From the NCBI GenBank assembly GCA_035235625.1, contig CP141140.1:56291351-56355350 (forward strand): a DNA stretch of 64,000 nt, in the 5' to 3' direction. The stretch comes from Saururus chinensis. Taxonomy: Eukaryota; Streptophyta; Magnoliopsida; Piperales; Saururaceae. Below are positions 1 through 13,879 of this stretch, piece by piece. A program made the translations under genes and the position numbers. Under the pieces are notes generated by a model that worked only from the letters and a program-made list of their open reading frames with translations, ran no database searches and was not told the origin of the DNA. Positions within the stretch are counted from its first letter, which is position 1; each line of letters begins with the position of its first letter.

Positions 1-280
1 AAAGTGACATGATGCAATTTGGGTGCTAGTAGATAGGCTTACTAAGTTAGCTCATTTTCTACTTATTAAATGGGTCTAAATATTGAAAAAGTTTGGTTTA
101 ATTTTACATTTAAGAGATAGTTAGATTACATATAGAACCATATATAATAGTATCCAAGAGAGACCCTAGATTTACTTTTAGATATTGGATAATGAGAGTT
201 TAATACCCTTCTATATGTAGAGATCACCACAATGACTATAAGCCAAATACCTTGCGAAGGTAAAAGACTATATGATGTGA
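1..280 (+). mobile_element. Fossil Ty3/gypsy integrase fragment (window edge)
   Basis: The first ~200 bases read, in pieces, like the core of a Ty3/gypsy integrase: a stretch resembling the family phrase around VDRLTK...HF is followed by one resembling IVS.RDPRF. The fragment begins outside the window and is clearly broken in several places. No LTR can be tied to it. It looks old and has no coding capacity. Confidence is limited by its short length. Confidence 0.5.
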
Positions 281-2306
281 CCTCTTTTGTGCAGGAAATC
301 ATGGCGGAATTAAAATTCTAATGCAATTCAATCAAGCATGCAAAACATATAAACACACAAACAATTTTACGTAGAAACCCAAATCGGGAACAACCATGGT
401 CAGCATGTCCCTTCGGCTATATCAATGTACGATTAAGTAAAGATCATACAAGACTCAAAAAACCAACCTCTCAACTCACTCGAATTCACTTCTTTAGGAG
501 TTTGTTGGCCACTAAGGTACCTCCTTGATACTTTTTCCTTTGAATTTGATCTTTGTTTTCTTCAATAATACTCCACCAATAAAAGCCCTCTTTGATTGTG
601 GTAATGAAGCTCATTCAAGGTCCCTTTATAATTAAGCCTTTCAATAACTGTTGTTGTTTTATGATGTGCGTCTCTAATCACTCTCTTCAATTCATAAGAT
701 ATTATGAATCAAAGTACTCACCTTACAATTGATTTTCTCTCAAATAATCAAGGTGATTTAGGTAGAACTTAGGCAAAGTAGCTCTTTTTTTTCTCTCAAA
801 AATACTATTTCCCTTGTATCCAATTTGTAATAAAAAAGCCCTTATATGGTCACAAAAGTCATCTAGGGTTTTACTATTCTATTAGAAAATAAAATGCACC
901 TGATTTGACTTAAATTATGTAACTATGGCATAGAGCTATTGATCATTTTACAAGACAATAGATCGTTCTCTATTCTGTTTAAACTCAGATATGCAATCGA
1001 TAGAACCTTCATCAAAATGATTTATCGATTGGGTTACTAGAATTTGTCTTATCAAAGAGTGATCGATCCTTGCAGCATGTGATCGATTGTTCAGGTTGTT
1101 GGACATGACTAATAAGATTATCAATTGATTGATTCACTAATCAAACAATCAATAGCTCTACTATAAAAAATCTCAATCAACCTTCATGGTCGATTGATAG
1201 ATGCTCAAGGGCAAGTGATTGCTTTTCAACACTAATTGAAATTTTGTCTGAAATTCTCCAAAAAGCTTCTTACAATTTTTCTATGAAGATTTAAGTGTTT
1301 GTGCATGTGAGTTGTATGACTACTTCTATATCTTTTGAGTCGTATCATTCATCCATCTATTATTTTTGTGCATATAGAAAATTATTTTTTTTTATGTTTT
1401 TTCATCAATTATTTTTGTGCATATGCAAACCAGGAAGACATAAAAAGATATAAAAAGTAACCATCCAATGTCCATTCACAAACATAAAAATGATTTGTGC
1501 ATATATATAACTCAAAAAAATAAAATACTAAATAACATTTTTTATGAAGATTTTAAGTGTTTGTCCATCCATCAATTTCATAATACATAAAAAATAATCC
1601 ATGAAGTACATATCATAAACTAATACAACTCAAAAAAATAAAGATAACATAACAATCACTCATCCAAATAAGAAGAAGATGGTACATAACATTGCGACAC
1701 CGATACAATTACTAGATCAAAATACTCAAAAACCTTAAGACAAAATGTCATAAAATCATCAAATGTACAAAAGTGTGGAGTACTTGTAGCAGCATCAGAA
1801 TGTCTACGACATGTAAGTCTCTCCTCTGCATATGGCATATGCTCCTCCTCTAGATCAATAGGCTCATGAATCTAGTCTCTTTATGTGATCTTATTTGTTG
1901 ATACACACCAACATGCTTTTATAGAACTCATGTTTATTTGAGTGACCCCACCCCTAGGAATCCTAACATCTTATGACTCATAGATGTGCCAGTAAGCTAA
2001 CAACTCATGGGTATGTCCATGAAGAAATGACATATATAATCCTCCCAAAGATGATAGACGCAAAATCTAATTCAACGTCCAACTATGAAAGCAGATCTAC
2101 CTCTGGCAATCCCCCTGCAATTTGCTTGTGAGGGTCAAGTCCATTTACCGTCACCCCAATGAACTACCTTGTGAGGGTCAAGTCCTCTAGATTCCCCATG
2201 GAAGAACCGGAAAACTAAGCAGGGATACACTAGAGATGGGGCAGTAGAAATAGAATATAAGGAATCTCACCACTGTATACACACTCCTAACCATCTAATA
2301 CCATCT
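281..2306. other. AT-rich non-coding DNA, no gene recognised
   Basis: About 2 kb of AT-rich sequence between the gypsy fragment and the first solo LTR. Only short open frames occur and none resembles a known family. The stretch near 300-450 has the flavour of retroelement-flanking repeats common in plants, but I could not define borders. Confidence 0.5.
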
Positions 2307-2311
2307 TGATG

Positions 2312-5300
2312 TGTCACGCCTCGGCACTACCCAACTTGAGCTGAACCCGGTCCAAGGGCCTGTCCAGCACACGGGGGCAACAATATTGAAAAAAGTTAAA
2401 GAAATAGTGGAAGACTTATGCCCTTACCACGAGCAATCTAATTAACGGAGTTACGCACTACTTTGACCAGGAGTAAATTTGTAGGACCAAAAGAGTTACT
2501 CAAGCTTTAAATTAAACTACAAATCTCAAACCCACATACTAATAATCCATAGACAACACATTTAGCTCCAAAACAAGGTCTCAAACAAAACTAAAGATAT
2601 AATATATCATAAGTCTGAAAACAGGAACCACTCCACAAGGGTTCTAACATCTAAATAAAATAAGGAGAAAGATGCGAAACTAGTAGCCTCCACTCCTACT
2701 CCTAAGCTCTCCCCAATCATTCCTCATAAGGAGGATCATGTCCGACTGCAAGTCATACCATGTAGCCCCACCCCAAAACAAAACAAAGAAAGTGGGGTGA
2801 GTATAAAAAAACTCAATAATGATTTTAATACAGCTATAATAATTAGAAAATATGATGACATGACAATGTAGCAATTCGATCCAAACTCAACATGCTATAC
2901 CACTTTCTGATCATTTACTAGTTAAAACCCCTATTTAACCATAAATGTAAGAACTAGCTTACAAAAGACATACTTATCAAGTCAAGTCATAAATATTGAA
3001 GTTATAACCTAACATGCATCCCACATAGGTATTGGTTTATATATATTCAAATCAAGCATGATAATCCCATAAATCATATAAGAAGTGTCTTTCACACCCT
3101 TTTCTGATCATGCATTCACATCACATAAACCTATATAATAGTGTCTCAATTACACACTTTCTGATCATGCACTCATATCACATAAACCAGCATAATAGTG
3201 TCTCAATCACACTATTTTTTATCATGCATTCATATCACATAAACTTGCATAATAGGGTTTCAATCACACAGTTTCTGATAATGCATTCATATCACATAAA
3301 CCTGCATAATAGTGTCTCAATCACACACTTTATGGTCATGCATTCATATTACATAAACCTGCATAATAGTGTCCCAATCACACACTTTCTGATCATGCAT
3401 TCATATCACATAAAACTCATTTACCCTGAACGACAAATGTGTCTAACACATGATACACAATCATGCATAGCATTCATAATAAACATGCATCAATATAAAT
3501 GGTGAATGCCACCATCAAGGAGTAAACACAAGTATTGCCACACAAGCAGGACATAGTCAAGGCCAGGAAGGCGAGATGCAGTCTGTTTTTCACACAGGAA
3601 ATGTATGAGGTCGCGGTGGTCAACCCCTAATGCTGCTTGCTTGGACAGTACACACAGTAAAGTTCGAATCTCACACAGAGAACCTCGAGCAGGTGTGTTC
3701 ACCCCGGGATATCTTATGCAGTGAGGGAGAACTCAAATTCCCACATAGGGAACCCTAGAACACATGGTAGACAATGCACAAAGCATACCATTCTAGATTG
3801 TCAGGGTCCAAAAGATAATCAAAATAATCTCAATCTGCAAGACAAGTACACAACTCGTCTCCGTATAATTCTATTTAAATAGACTCAACCCGGGGAGTAT
3901 ATATGTTCCACACAGGAACTTAAATCGAAGACATGTGTTTTGATTAATTCACCGAGTGATTAATCTGGCAAGCAATCTCAACCATTACATACAATCGATT
4001 AATTTTGGTTAAACATCGGTAAAACTTGTCCATGAATACCAATCCATGATGCATAATAGCATAATACATCCGTGAGCAGACCTATTGGGTTCCAACACAT
4101 GGAACGTGCTCCCAATCAGTCCCTACATGCATCATAATCAAGACATAATTACTACAATTTCATAGTAGATTCCCCATATGTGTGTGTATTCATGTATATC
4201 TAAGCACATGAACAATGCTTGACATAAACTCATAAGACAATATATGCATGCTTAAGCACATTCAAAATAATGATTCCTAACTGAAATAAAAGCAAATTCC
4301 ACCATAAAACTTAAATCCATCCACATGAAATCGAACATTCACTCCCACGAACATGATTTTTTTTCACACATTAAGCCACAACATGATCACATTCATTACT
4401 TATAAACCATCCTCATTATAAGATAACACATCTCACCATTTTTCATATAATATCCCTACTGGAAACATATTCTAATCAAAAGAATTCTAACATTCAAAAG
4501 TTCAAGGTACTTCAATATCAACATGCATGATTATCAACATAATATAAAGACACATGACCACACTTAAACTCATTCCATAAACATCCATCATCAATTCTAC
4601 ACCTCCAATAGCCTAATTTCATCATAACACACCTCTCATAACCATTAGAATCATCAAATAGATTAAAATATTTAAATAAGCATAAGTTTCAAAAATAACA
4701 AAATTGTCGTATAGCCGTTCTATCGCCCAGCAAGGCCGTCCGATCGGCTAAACTGAAAATATGCCAAAAATATAGTGTTGTCAATCGATCGCCCTGGTAT
4801 GCCGTTCGATTGCCAACAAAGCAGGTTTGACCTTCTTCATTTCAAAAATTAAAATCGAAACACCATGAAAACACCTTCAAATCTTCATCCATGGTATCAA
4901 ACATTATCAAAAACTCATCAAACCTTTCAGAACACTAATCTAAACTATTCTAAGATAAAACCTTAAGAAATCGTGGTAAAAGATTAGCATTTATTAAATC
5001 TACCATTAGAGCCTAAATCAAGTAAATCCACTTCAAATAACATCATAAAAACTGAGATTTTTACAACCCAAAGTTGGGATTGAAGAACTCATTACCTTTC
5101 CTTGTTGATTTAGGTCAAAATGAACCTTCAATCTCCTCCAACACCTTCCAAGAACGTGATTTTAAATTTTCAGAATTAAAAATTTTGGCAATTTAACCCA
5201 AAATTAGGTTTACAAAAATTCTGAAAATTTTTATAGTGTCATCCATTTATGTATGGGGCATTTTGGCCCAAAAACCTTAATTTCATTGGTGGGGCCCACA

Positions 5301-5539
5301 GGGAGGGTCCATCTAAACCCTAATTTTTAGAAAATTAATAAAATATCAAAAAATCCCAAAAATTTAAAATTGACCAAAAACTACTTAAAACTCATAAATG
5401 TAGAGTTAGTCTTACTTAAAACCTTTAAAAATCCTATTTATTTTTAAAAACTAATAAATTTAATCAAAAAATACTTAAACCATACGATAACTGATAAATA
5501 ACATTAAAATAAATAGGTTAAAAAATGAGAGTCCTTACA
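2312..5539 (-). mobile_element. Solo LTR, family A, older copy (3228 bp)
   Basis: The segment begins TGTCACGCC, ends GTCCTTACA, and is flanked by an exact 5-bp target duplication TGATG (2307-2311 and 5540-5544). TG...CA ends and a 5-bp duplication are the hallmark of an LTR. No polymerase or integrase remnant lies beside it, so it is a solo LTR left by LTR-LTR recombination. It is homologous over its length to 39064-42766. A TATAAAAAT-type box on the minus strand near 5228-5236 suggests minus orientation, giving TGTAAGGAC... as the 5' end. Large LTRs of this kind fit Ty3/gypsy elements such as chromoviruses; that assignment is inference. Loss of CG dinucleotides relative to the second copy suggests it is the older one. 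Confidence 0.9.
3091..3418. repeat. 57-bp minisatellite inside solo LTR
   Basis: Nearly six head-to-tail copies of a 57-bp unit containing CATAAACCTGCATAATAG. Because 57 is a multiple of three, a frame stays open through the array and gives a spurious 131-residue repetitive ORF. The related LTR at 39064-42766 has an array of the same period at the equivalent place. Confidence 0.9.
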
Positions 5540-5544
5540 TGATG

Positions 5545-8500
5545 TGTCACAAAGGCAACATATCTCTTGAACCTAATCAGTCCAGCTCCCTCTGGGAAGC
5601 ATATATGGAAGCACGAGAAGTGCTAGCCTAAGCGGATACCGATTTACCTCTAGCCATCTAAAAAATAAATAAAAACTTGTGGCTAAGTTTAAAACTATGT
5701 AAAGAATAGTAAAGTAAAGCATCCTAACAATTTCAAAAAATTTGACCTTCACTTTTTTTGACCAATTATTAAAATTATGAAATATCCCTAATAGAATTTG
5801 ATCTCAGAATGTGCAAAACTTTTTAGTATGTTGTATACAAAGTTAATCTAAGCATATTTCATAACTACAACATCTATCAATGTTAATTAGAAAAGCATGA
5901 ATTTCAAAACCTCTAATTTGGGCAAGTTTTAAACCCTTCAATTGAAAAATCATTAGGATTGAGTTTGGGACTCGTACCTTCAATTCAACAAAAATGTGAA
6001 ATTGGCACGTGAAATCCACTAACACTTGATCCAAACACAAAAAATTACCTTGTGCCTCGTACTAGGAGCTCCTCTTGAAGTTTTGAAGCGAATGGGGGTG
6101 AAATGAGGCTTCGGTCATTTTAAAACCAAGCATTCTCATCAAATCATTGAAAAGTTTAAAAAATCCAAAAACAATTACAATAAATTTTAGGTCTCAAAAA
6201 CAAACATTGTCAATTAAAATCATCTCAATCATAGTTGTAGAACTACAATTGAATTAAACAATCTTTGAAAAATCAATGTTGTGCTCTAAAAGTAAATTTT
6301 GTTAATTTGATAATTAGTCTCTATACAAGAATTAATTATATGACATACTTCTCCCTTGATTAGGCAGCTCCCTTAGATTGTGAATTTCAATTTTTCTCTT
6401 CTTCATTTTGATATTATAATTTTCTTTATTTTGTTTTAAAGAAACTATTAATTTTTGACTCTTATCTCTTTCATTCATAAAATCCTTAAAATCCTTCTTA
6501 TTTAAAAGAGACATAACCATCTATTCTCTAGCAAAGGCAAACTTTCATTTTCGACTGACTTAGCTAGACTCTATTTACATCAAATTCTTCTAACATAAAG
6601 AATACAAGCTCTAAAACCATATTCTTGCCCATGCCTTTTTAAAATTTTTAGAGTTTTCTTTTGACATTCATTTTTCAATGGGATTTCATTTTTTTTTAAT
6701 CCTCTCAACTTGCATAAATTTTTATTTTTTTTATTTTTTTATTTTATATGTAATTTTTTATGATGTCAAGTGGATTGGAGCTTCACACTAACCTAGACTA
6801 ACCAAAGTAGCTAGTAGCTTTTCCCCATTGTTTAAGAGGACAATCCCTTTTAAGAAAAAATAAAATAAAACATAAAATAGTACATGACACATTATAAGGA
6901 ATTTTAAAGCCTTCAAATTTTTAGATAGAAATCTCACATCTTCCTCTAATTAGATAACTTGGACTCTTTGAGAGTTAAAACTCTTTAGTCAATGCTACAA
7001 CTTGAAAAGTGTTACCCAAGTGCAGGTAGCAAAGTAACAAAGTGTTCGGTGAATTCGAGGTCAATCCTATGAGGAATGCTAATTTTTGAGAAAAAGTTAA
7101 AAATCCTAGATCATTAATTATTGCTTCTAACTTGAACCTATAGCTAAACTATCGAAATAAGAATTTGTTGAAAAAAATAATTAATTGAAAACTTTGAGAA
7201 AATTAAAGATACAACTCCACATGTTATTGTTGCTCCCAACTCCAAATTCATAAGCATTCAAAACATTGATTTCGGCATAAAAGTTAATTTACTAAGTATT
7301 ATATGTAACCTTGATCCATAGAACACATATAATCAAAGTAAAATATGTCCCTCAATTATTACACATGCTATCTCTCACACTTATCGATAATCTTAATAAT
7401 TTAATATGCAAGACACAGTAAATAAAAGTAAAACTCAACAAGTAGAAAGAAAGAGATTAAACTACCAATTATAAATTAATCATGTAATTTAAAAGTGCAC
7501 ATAACATGCTTTATTATACATCATAAAGCCCTAGTTAAATGAGTTAGAACCCCATAGTTATGGAGAGTATAACATTAAACATTGAATTAATTGAGACCAA
7601 AGGGACATAAAATAAAAATAAATAAATACCACCCCTTCAAATTATCCATCAAAAACCTATCAGAAAAATCCCTTCTCCCGGCTACTATAGTACTATGAAC
7701 AATGTCGCCTTCTTCCTTCAACCGGTGCAACAGTTTCCACAAACAATTTTTTTTTGTTTCTTCCTATGTTTTTCTTCTTTTGATTTGGACTTGAATTTTG
7801 CACCCTCTTAACTCTTTTCTCTCAATTTCAGGGGCTAGAATTGACTAAATTCTTCTCTGGTTCATGACTACTCTCCTCTTCTATTTTCTAAAATTCTTTG
7901 CTATGCTTTTATAACTTCTGGGCAGAACTTATTTTCATTCTTTGAGCTCTTAATTGTGACCCTGAATAGCTTCCTCCCCTATGTTTGGTTGTGTGCTTCC
8001 TCTATTCTCTGTTTAATTATGTTCTTTTATTCTCTTCATACCATTTAGTTTTCATTAGTTCATGATTTGTTTCTGAATTTGTTTCTCTGCTACAAAATGG
8101 TTCTTCCATTTTGAACACTTGTTGCAATTTCTGGTGCGAACTGGTTGCTTCCTTCTGGCTTCTTTCCTAAGGATAGCTTGAGTGTGAAAAGAAAGGGATA
8201 GAGCTTCCTAAGTTTTTCCATTTATTTATTCATGTTGAAAGTGAATTTTCTTTTTTGTTGTTTTCTTGCTTTCCTTTTTGTTGTTGCCTTCCTTTTTTAA
8301 ACAGTTGTCATGGCATAGTTAGTTATTTAGCACACTATTTCTCCAATATTTTCCATCTAGCTAATCATAAGAATCCCACAACTCGGTTGGCTTGTGCTTG
8401 TAATGCCTAACTTCCAATTTATAAGAATCATTGCTTCAACCAATCATGTTGTAGTAGATTTTATTTCCTTCTTCATTCTACATATACCAATTAGCAACAA

Positions 8501-9222
8501 GTTCCCTTTTCTTTGTATGCATCCTACATTAATAAGAACTATGTGTGCAAAGTATCATCCACATTTTCCTTTCAAGTGTTATTCACTTAGCAATGTAGAA
8601 CTAGCATGTTGCCTACACACAAACTGAAATCTAGATGCATCATAAGGGCCTTCAGCTAGTTCACATAGAAATTCATCCTTATTGCTTCAAAATAGTCTAT
8701 TCACAAATTAAGCTCGTCAAAACCAATATAACAAAATGAAAACTTAATAAGTCAACACTAATACAAAATCAATCCTAAAATGCGTAAAATAAGGTATATA
8801 AAAGTGGTTATATTGAGTGCATATTAGTCAACAAATATTTAAGAATTCTCTCTTTGATTCTATTCTTGAATTTGACTTCAATTAATCATGATATATACAA
8901 GATTTTGAAAATAGAGAATTGCAAAATCAACAAAAATATCAAAAATATCTTCACTCTTCTTGGTGCATACCTTTCACATAGACCGCACATCATAGTATTT
9001 TCAGCTTAATTGTGAGTCAACAATCTATAACCTTTAGCCGAAAATTCAAAAACTACAAAAATCAACATAAAAGCCAAAGGCTAACTAAAGTTGAATTGAA
9101 GATCATCTACTCCTCTTTCCACATCCACATGTATATTGCATATGCTTATTATTCACTTGAATTCTTACTTAGAAAAACTTCAACTCTCCAAGATTCATCT
9201 TCCAATCTTACAAACAACCCTA
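5545..9222. other. AT-rich intergenic DNA, no gene recognised
   Basis: About 3.7 kb without a supported gene. Open frames are short (93 codons or fewer, starting at 5843, 6332, 8394 and 9012) and lack family resemblance, signal peptides with credible mature parts, or splice-linked neighbours. Poly-T and poly-A runs are common. Around 7000-7100 the text resembles dispersed plant repeats, but no borders were found. Confidence 0.5.
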
Positions 9223-9231
9223 TTTCTCTAA

Positions 9232-9388
9232 GGATGGGGAGTCTACCACCCCTTTGCTTTATCCAACCCACCCCACCTCTATGTAGTCAGTAGATATCCA
9301 CCGTCTCAATATATACATATGGTAGATATCCATTGGCTGCTCTAAGGGGGTGGGCTAGCTAAAAGAAGGGGTGACAAACTCCTCATTC
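9232..9388. mobile_element. MULE-type MITE, copy 1 (157 bp)
   Basis: Terminal inverted repeats of about 45 bp: the left end starts GGATGGGGAGTCTACCACCC and the right end is its approximate reverse complement, finishing GACAAACTCCTCATTC. The flanking 9-bp duplications are TTTCTCTAA (9223-9231) and ATTCTCTAA (9389-9397), 8 of 9 identical. A 9-bp duplication with TIRs of this length points to the Mutator superfamily. It is non-coding and matches the 156-bp element at 12121-12276. Confidence 0.85.
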
Positions 9389-10259
9389 ATTCTCTAACTA
9401 TATATGGTTTTGTTATTTTACATAGACATCATAGCGGGTGTGTTGTGTCTTGGGGATATGACTTGAAACTTCAAGAAGATGCCCATGGAATTTGTTGTTG
9501 GCAACTAACATGTACGCATCTAAGGATCAGTTTCTACTACCCAACACTCAACACAGAGCTTGGGCACCTTTTTCAAATGCTCCCAACTCAGGGTTTTGTT
9601 GTAGTTGTGGGCCTAGAAGAGGAAAAGTAAGATCCCTTTCCAACTAATGATTTGGCTGCAATTCTCATACCACCTTGTTCACCACACCCACCAACATGCC
9701 ACTAATTTGGTCAGAAGACTATTGCATTACCCATTGTGACAAGCACTTCACCTATAAATGTCAATCCCTATAGGTAACATATTCATAAAAATGAGATTGA
9801 AAAATTAGTTTTTGAAATGTTAGACATAGATTATTTGTACGAGTTTAAGTTTTTATTTATCATCTTCATGAGAGTGAAAGATGGGTCATGGTGTTTTGTG
9901 TCGACTATTGTGCATGCAACCTCTCTCAAGGAAACATGAGTTAGCTGGAAGAGTTAGCAAGTGTGCAATATTTCTCCAAATTTGAATTACACTCAGGCTA
10001 TCATCAAATCAGAATGATTTTGGTAGTGTACATAAGACTCTTAATTGTACTTCACAACATAACACTATGAATTCTTAGTCATGCTCTTTGTGTTAACTAA
10101 CATTTCATCTTCTTTTGAAAGCTTGATGAATGACATTTTTCAACCTCTCCTCCATCTATATGTGCTAGTATTATTTCATGATATTTTAATGTACAATTTG
10201 ACATAGTCAGATCATATGCACCACTTTTAGCTCTTGGCCAACATTCATTATTTTAGCAT

Positions 10260-13200
10260 TGCAATTGTACATTTGGCATCCAACATGTGGTTTATTTGGG
10301 CCATGTTATCACTGGTGACGGGATCTCGATGGATTCAAGAAAGGTTTATGCCATGCGACATTGGCCAGTTATGAAGACTTCCAAGGCACTCAGGGGGTTC
10401 TTAGGCTTGGCAGGTTATTATCGCCGGTTTGTTAAAAATTATAGTGATATTCTATCCCCTCTCACTGCCAAGTTAAAGAAGGAAGGGTTTGATTGGTTGG
10501 AGGTGCCTCATTTCTCATTTGTGGCCCTAAAAGATGCTATTGCTTCGACTCCCATACTCACCTTGTCGGTTTTCTCCTAAACATATGTGGTAGAGATGGA
10601 TGCTTTTGATAAAGGGTTGGAAGCAGTTCTTTTACAATGTGATCGGCCATTGCATATTTTAGCAAAGCACTATCTGGGTGTTCCTTATTGCCATCTCCTA
10701 CAAGAAAGAAATGTTGGCTATCATGCACACAATTACCAAATGGTGACCACATTTGTTGAGCACACACTATCATAAGAACTGACCATCAACGCCTTAAGTA
10801 CTTTCTTGAACAACAGCAAGTGCCCCAAAGCAGCAAATTAAGGTGGGTCTCTGATGAGATCGACAATCCAATTAATAGGAAAATTGACAAAATGAACATA
10901 ATTAATTCCAAATTTCGACAATTGACTGCAAACTTCAGAATTGGATAGCAGATTTTCAACAATTTAGAAACTATCAGCTAAAATTCGTAACGAATGGTTG
11001 CAAACAGCAAAAGATCTCACATTTACAGTATTTCAATTACAATTCAAACCGAAGTCTCTAAAATGAAATAAGTCAGAAATAAGAAGAGCTTCACTTAGCT
11101 CTAAGAAACTGAACAAACTTCAAAAGCTTGGGAGCGAATTCGCTTCAACCACTAGCTAGAGCAACACGAAAAGTTCCAAAACATATCTCTCCCAGATCCG
11201 TTTCTTCCGGGAACCAATGGAGTTCCTCAGAGGCAATGATATGAAATTCGAAATTCAAAAGTTCTTTTCCAGTTTGTTACCTCGTATTTATACTCACAGA
11301 TCCGTTTCTTTATAAACCCCTTGTTTAAACATTGTTCCACCGAAAATCTCATGAGGATGACTAACTAATTTAACTACTTATTTAGTTAAAGTCAAAAGAC
11401 CAAAATGTCCATGTGCCCACAGCTCATTTCAACAGTAGTTTAAAACTCGCATTAGTGATAGGTGAAATTGCCCTTTTGTTCAAAAATTCAATCAAATTGT
11501 TCATCGAAATGTCCCTGATACCTTCTTGACTTGCATCTATTTTAAAACAAATTCTTCTTCATCAAACTAAGCTTCATCAGCTTCCAGACTTCTCAATTAT
11601 AATTATTAATTTGTTTATAAGAAGGGTGTTGATAATACAATTGTTGATGTGTGCCCTTTCAAGACGATTTAAGGACTAACCAATTTTATGTTCCTGGATG
11701 AGTTAAAAATGTCATGCACTGCTGACTGTGGACATCATTGCCTACTTGTAAGGTGAACCCTCTTGATTACTCTCTTTATTTTGTAAGATGATTTACTCTT
11801 CTAAATTGGAAGGGGTGCTTGTACGTACCTAAGGTTTTGGAGGTTGAACAAGCTATTCTTGCCCATTTTCATGATTCTCCTCTAGTTGGCCATGAGGGAT
11901 CCTTCCATACCTGGGTCATCTAATGTTTTCTCACAAAGGGCATTAAGCAATATGTCGTGCAATGCAATGTGTGCCAATGGGCAAGTCCACTTTCACTACT
12001 CCAAAATATCTCTTATACAGCCACTACATATCTTGGAGCATAATTGGGGATTTTGTGGAGGCTCTTCCCGTTAGTGAGTCTAGGCATATCCATTGTGATT
12101 AGGTAGACAATTTATTGAAAGGATGAGATGTCTCCCACCCCCCACTTTATCCAGCCCACCCTCATAAAATAGTCGGTAGACATCCACTGTCTGTGTATGT
12201 GGGGCCTGCGGATATCTACCAACTATATAGAAGTGGGGTGGGCTAGTTAAAGTGTGGGGTGGCAGACTTCTCATCCTTATTAAAATACGCTCATTTCATT
12301 TCCTTAGAGCAACCTTTTTCTACTAAGGAGGTGGTGGAGGTTTTTATTAGGATGTGGTCAAACTACATGGCATGCCTCACACTTTTGTCTTTATCCAAGA
12401 CATACAAAAAATTCTCACATTTCTAGCATAAATTTTGTTTCTTTGCAGGGTACCAACCTACACATGAGCATGACATATAACTCACAAACTGATCAGGATA
12501 GGGTTTTGTAGCAAATTAAATTGAAGAACGTGTCTATTTGCACCCTATTAATGCCTTCATTATCCCATTTCTATTGTACTAATCCACTAATTTCTTAAGA
12601 TTTTCTCTTTTGTGCGCTATCGTTTTTTTAATTTGGACCTCCTTTTCTCCCTCTTCTTCTCTGACACTAGCATGCTTGCACCAGCGACCTCCTCTTCCAG
12701 CTGCAACCATAAGCTATGGCCATTGTCGAAAACTCGCAGCCAGGAGTTCCTAGTCGTGGCTAGAAGCTCGCAGCCAGGAGCTCCTAGTCATTGCTTGAAC
12801 TCTTGCCACAACTTGGGGCTAGGATATCTGGTCGAAGTCGCATGCCCAAGTTCGGAGTGGAAGGTGTGGGGTTTGTTGAGGTGGAGTAAATAAAAGAGAA
12901 AAATAATAGGGTATTTGTGGTTTTAAAGAGTAAAAAATTGATATATATTTTTTTGAAAATGGGGTATGAGGAGATTAATGGGATGCGCGTTCTAAATTGA
13001 ACTTGGTTGCGGATCAAAATAGAATAAAGCAAGAAGTATATGACTGATGCTATTCTGATCAGAATTTCATGTTGGTGATTTGGTTAATGTATCTTTCACC
13101 CTCTTAGGCAGTCTTTCTTCATCAACTGGCGAGTGTGAAGCTTGCCCACAGGTTCTATGGGTCATACCCCGTCCTCCAACGAGGTGGTTCTTCTAGTTGC

Positions 13201-13260
13201 ATAGTACCTTCAACTGTCTCCGCGATCACAAGTGCATCCAGTTTTTCATGTGTCTTGTAG
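10260..13260 (+). mobile_element. Fossil Ty3/gypsy polyprotein region
   Basis: Remnants occur in family order on the plus strand. The reverse-transcriptase end and RNase H start lie at about 10287-10840, with the recognisable gypsy phrases YLGH and GLAGYYRRF. Part of the integrase zinc-binding region lies at about 11800-12010, with phrases like HDSPLVGHEG. A piece resembling the integrase C-terminal region (KLAHRFYG-like) lies at about 13080-13240. The element is broken many times, lacks gag, protease and recognisable LTRs here, and is non-functional. An AT-rich stretch of about 0.8 kb separates the RNase H and integrase parts, and a MULE-type MITE sits inside it at 12121-12276. It looks old. 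Confidence 0.85.
12121..12276. mobile_element. MULE-type MITE, copy 2, nested in gypsy fossil (156 bp)
   Basis: Starts GGATGAGATGTCTCCCACCC and ends GGCAGACTTCTCATCC, an inverted match of about 45 bp. The 9-bp duplications are TTATTGAAA (12112-12120) and TTATTAAAA (12277-12285), 8 of 9 identical. It is the same family and nearly the same length as 9232-9388. It landed within the gypsy fossil, so it is younger than that element. Confidence 0.88.
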
Positions 13261-13879
13261 GTCATCTCGCTAAGGTTTTGCCGATACCACTTTCAATGGC
13301 ACAACCGGTTGCGCCTACTATATCTCCCACAGCGGGAGAAATGCAAAATTCGTTATTGTGGCCATGAAGACTGAAGTGGTTGGTCGTCTGGTGCGACCAA
13401 TCACTTAGAGGATGATACTTGGATATTTTAACATGAGTTCCCTGCGCAGTTTCCCCACTGGACGCTACTTGGTAACCGGCTTCCATCGTAACTACCTCCT
13501 CTCCTTCCTTGCCTCCTGCACAGTGACGGCTGAGAGAATTGCCCCTTCCCCGTTTGCATCTCTTTCCCCTCAAGCGAATCCTTTGTATCGTCCACCTCAG
13601 CGGATGCAACAAAAGTTTTCTTATTACAATAGAAATTGGAGGACCAGTGTGGATTACTACAACAGTGTAATCAAACTATAACCTTTTCTTTTGTATTTTG
13701 CTTTGCAAACTGTATGCTCAGCTGAAATCCACCATGTAACTCCATGATTTGTCAGTAATTGTTACAACCACTGGCGAAATTAGCATGCTGGTTCCAGACG
13801 CATGTTAATTCTTACACTTGAAGAGAAAATTAACTAGAAAAAGGAATGACACTAGGGTAAAAGCCCAAGCACTATCTAG

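Noticed and set aside
3091-3418. CRISPR-like array
   Set aside because: Units are contiguous with no unique spacers, in a plant genome and inside an LTR.
3110-3505. 131-codon plus-strand ORF
   Set aside because: It runs through a 57-bp tandem array; the period is a multiple of three, so the frame stays open by chance and codes a 19-residue repeat.
13262-13681. 116-codon minus and 89-codon plus ORFs next to the peroxidase
   Set aside because: Opposite-strand overlap, no family resemblance, adjoining a gypsy fossil.
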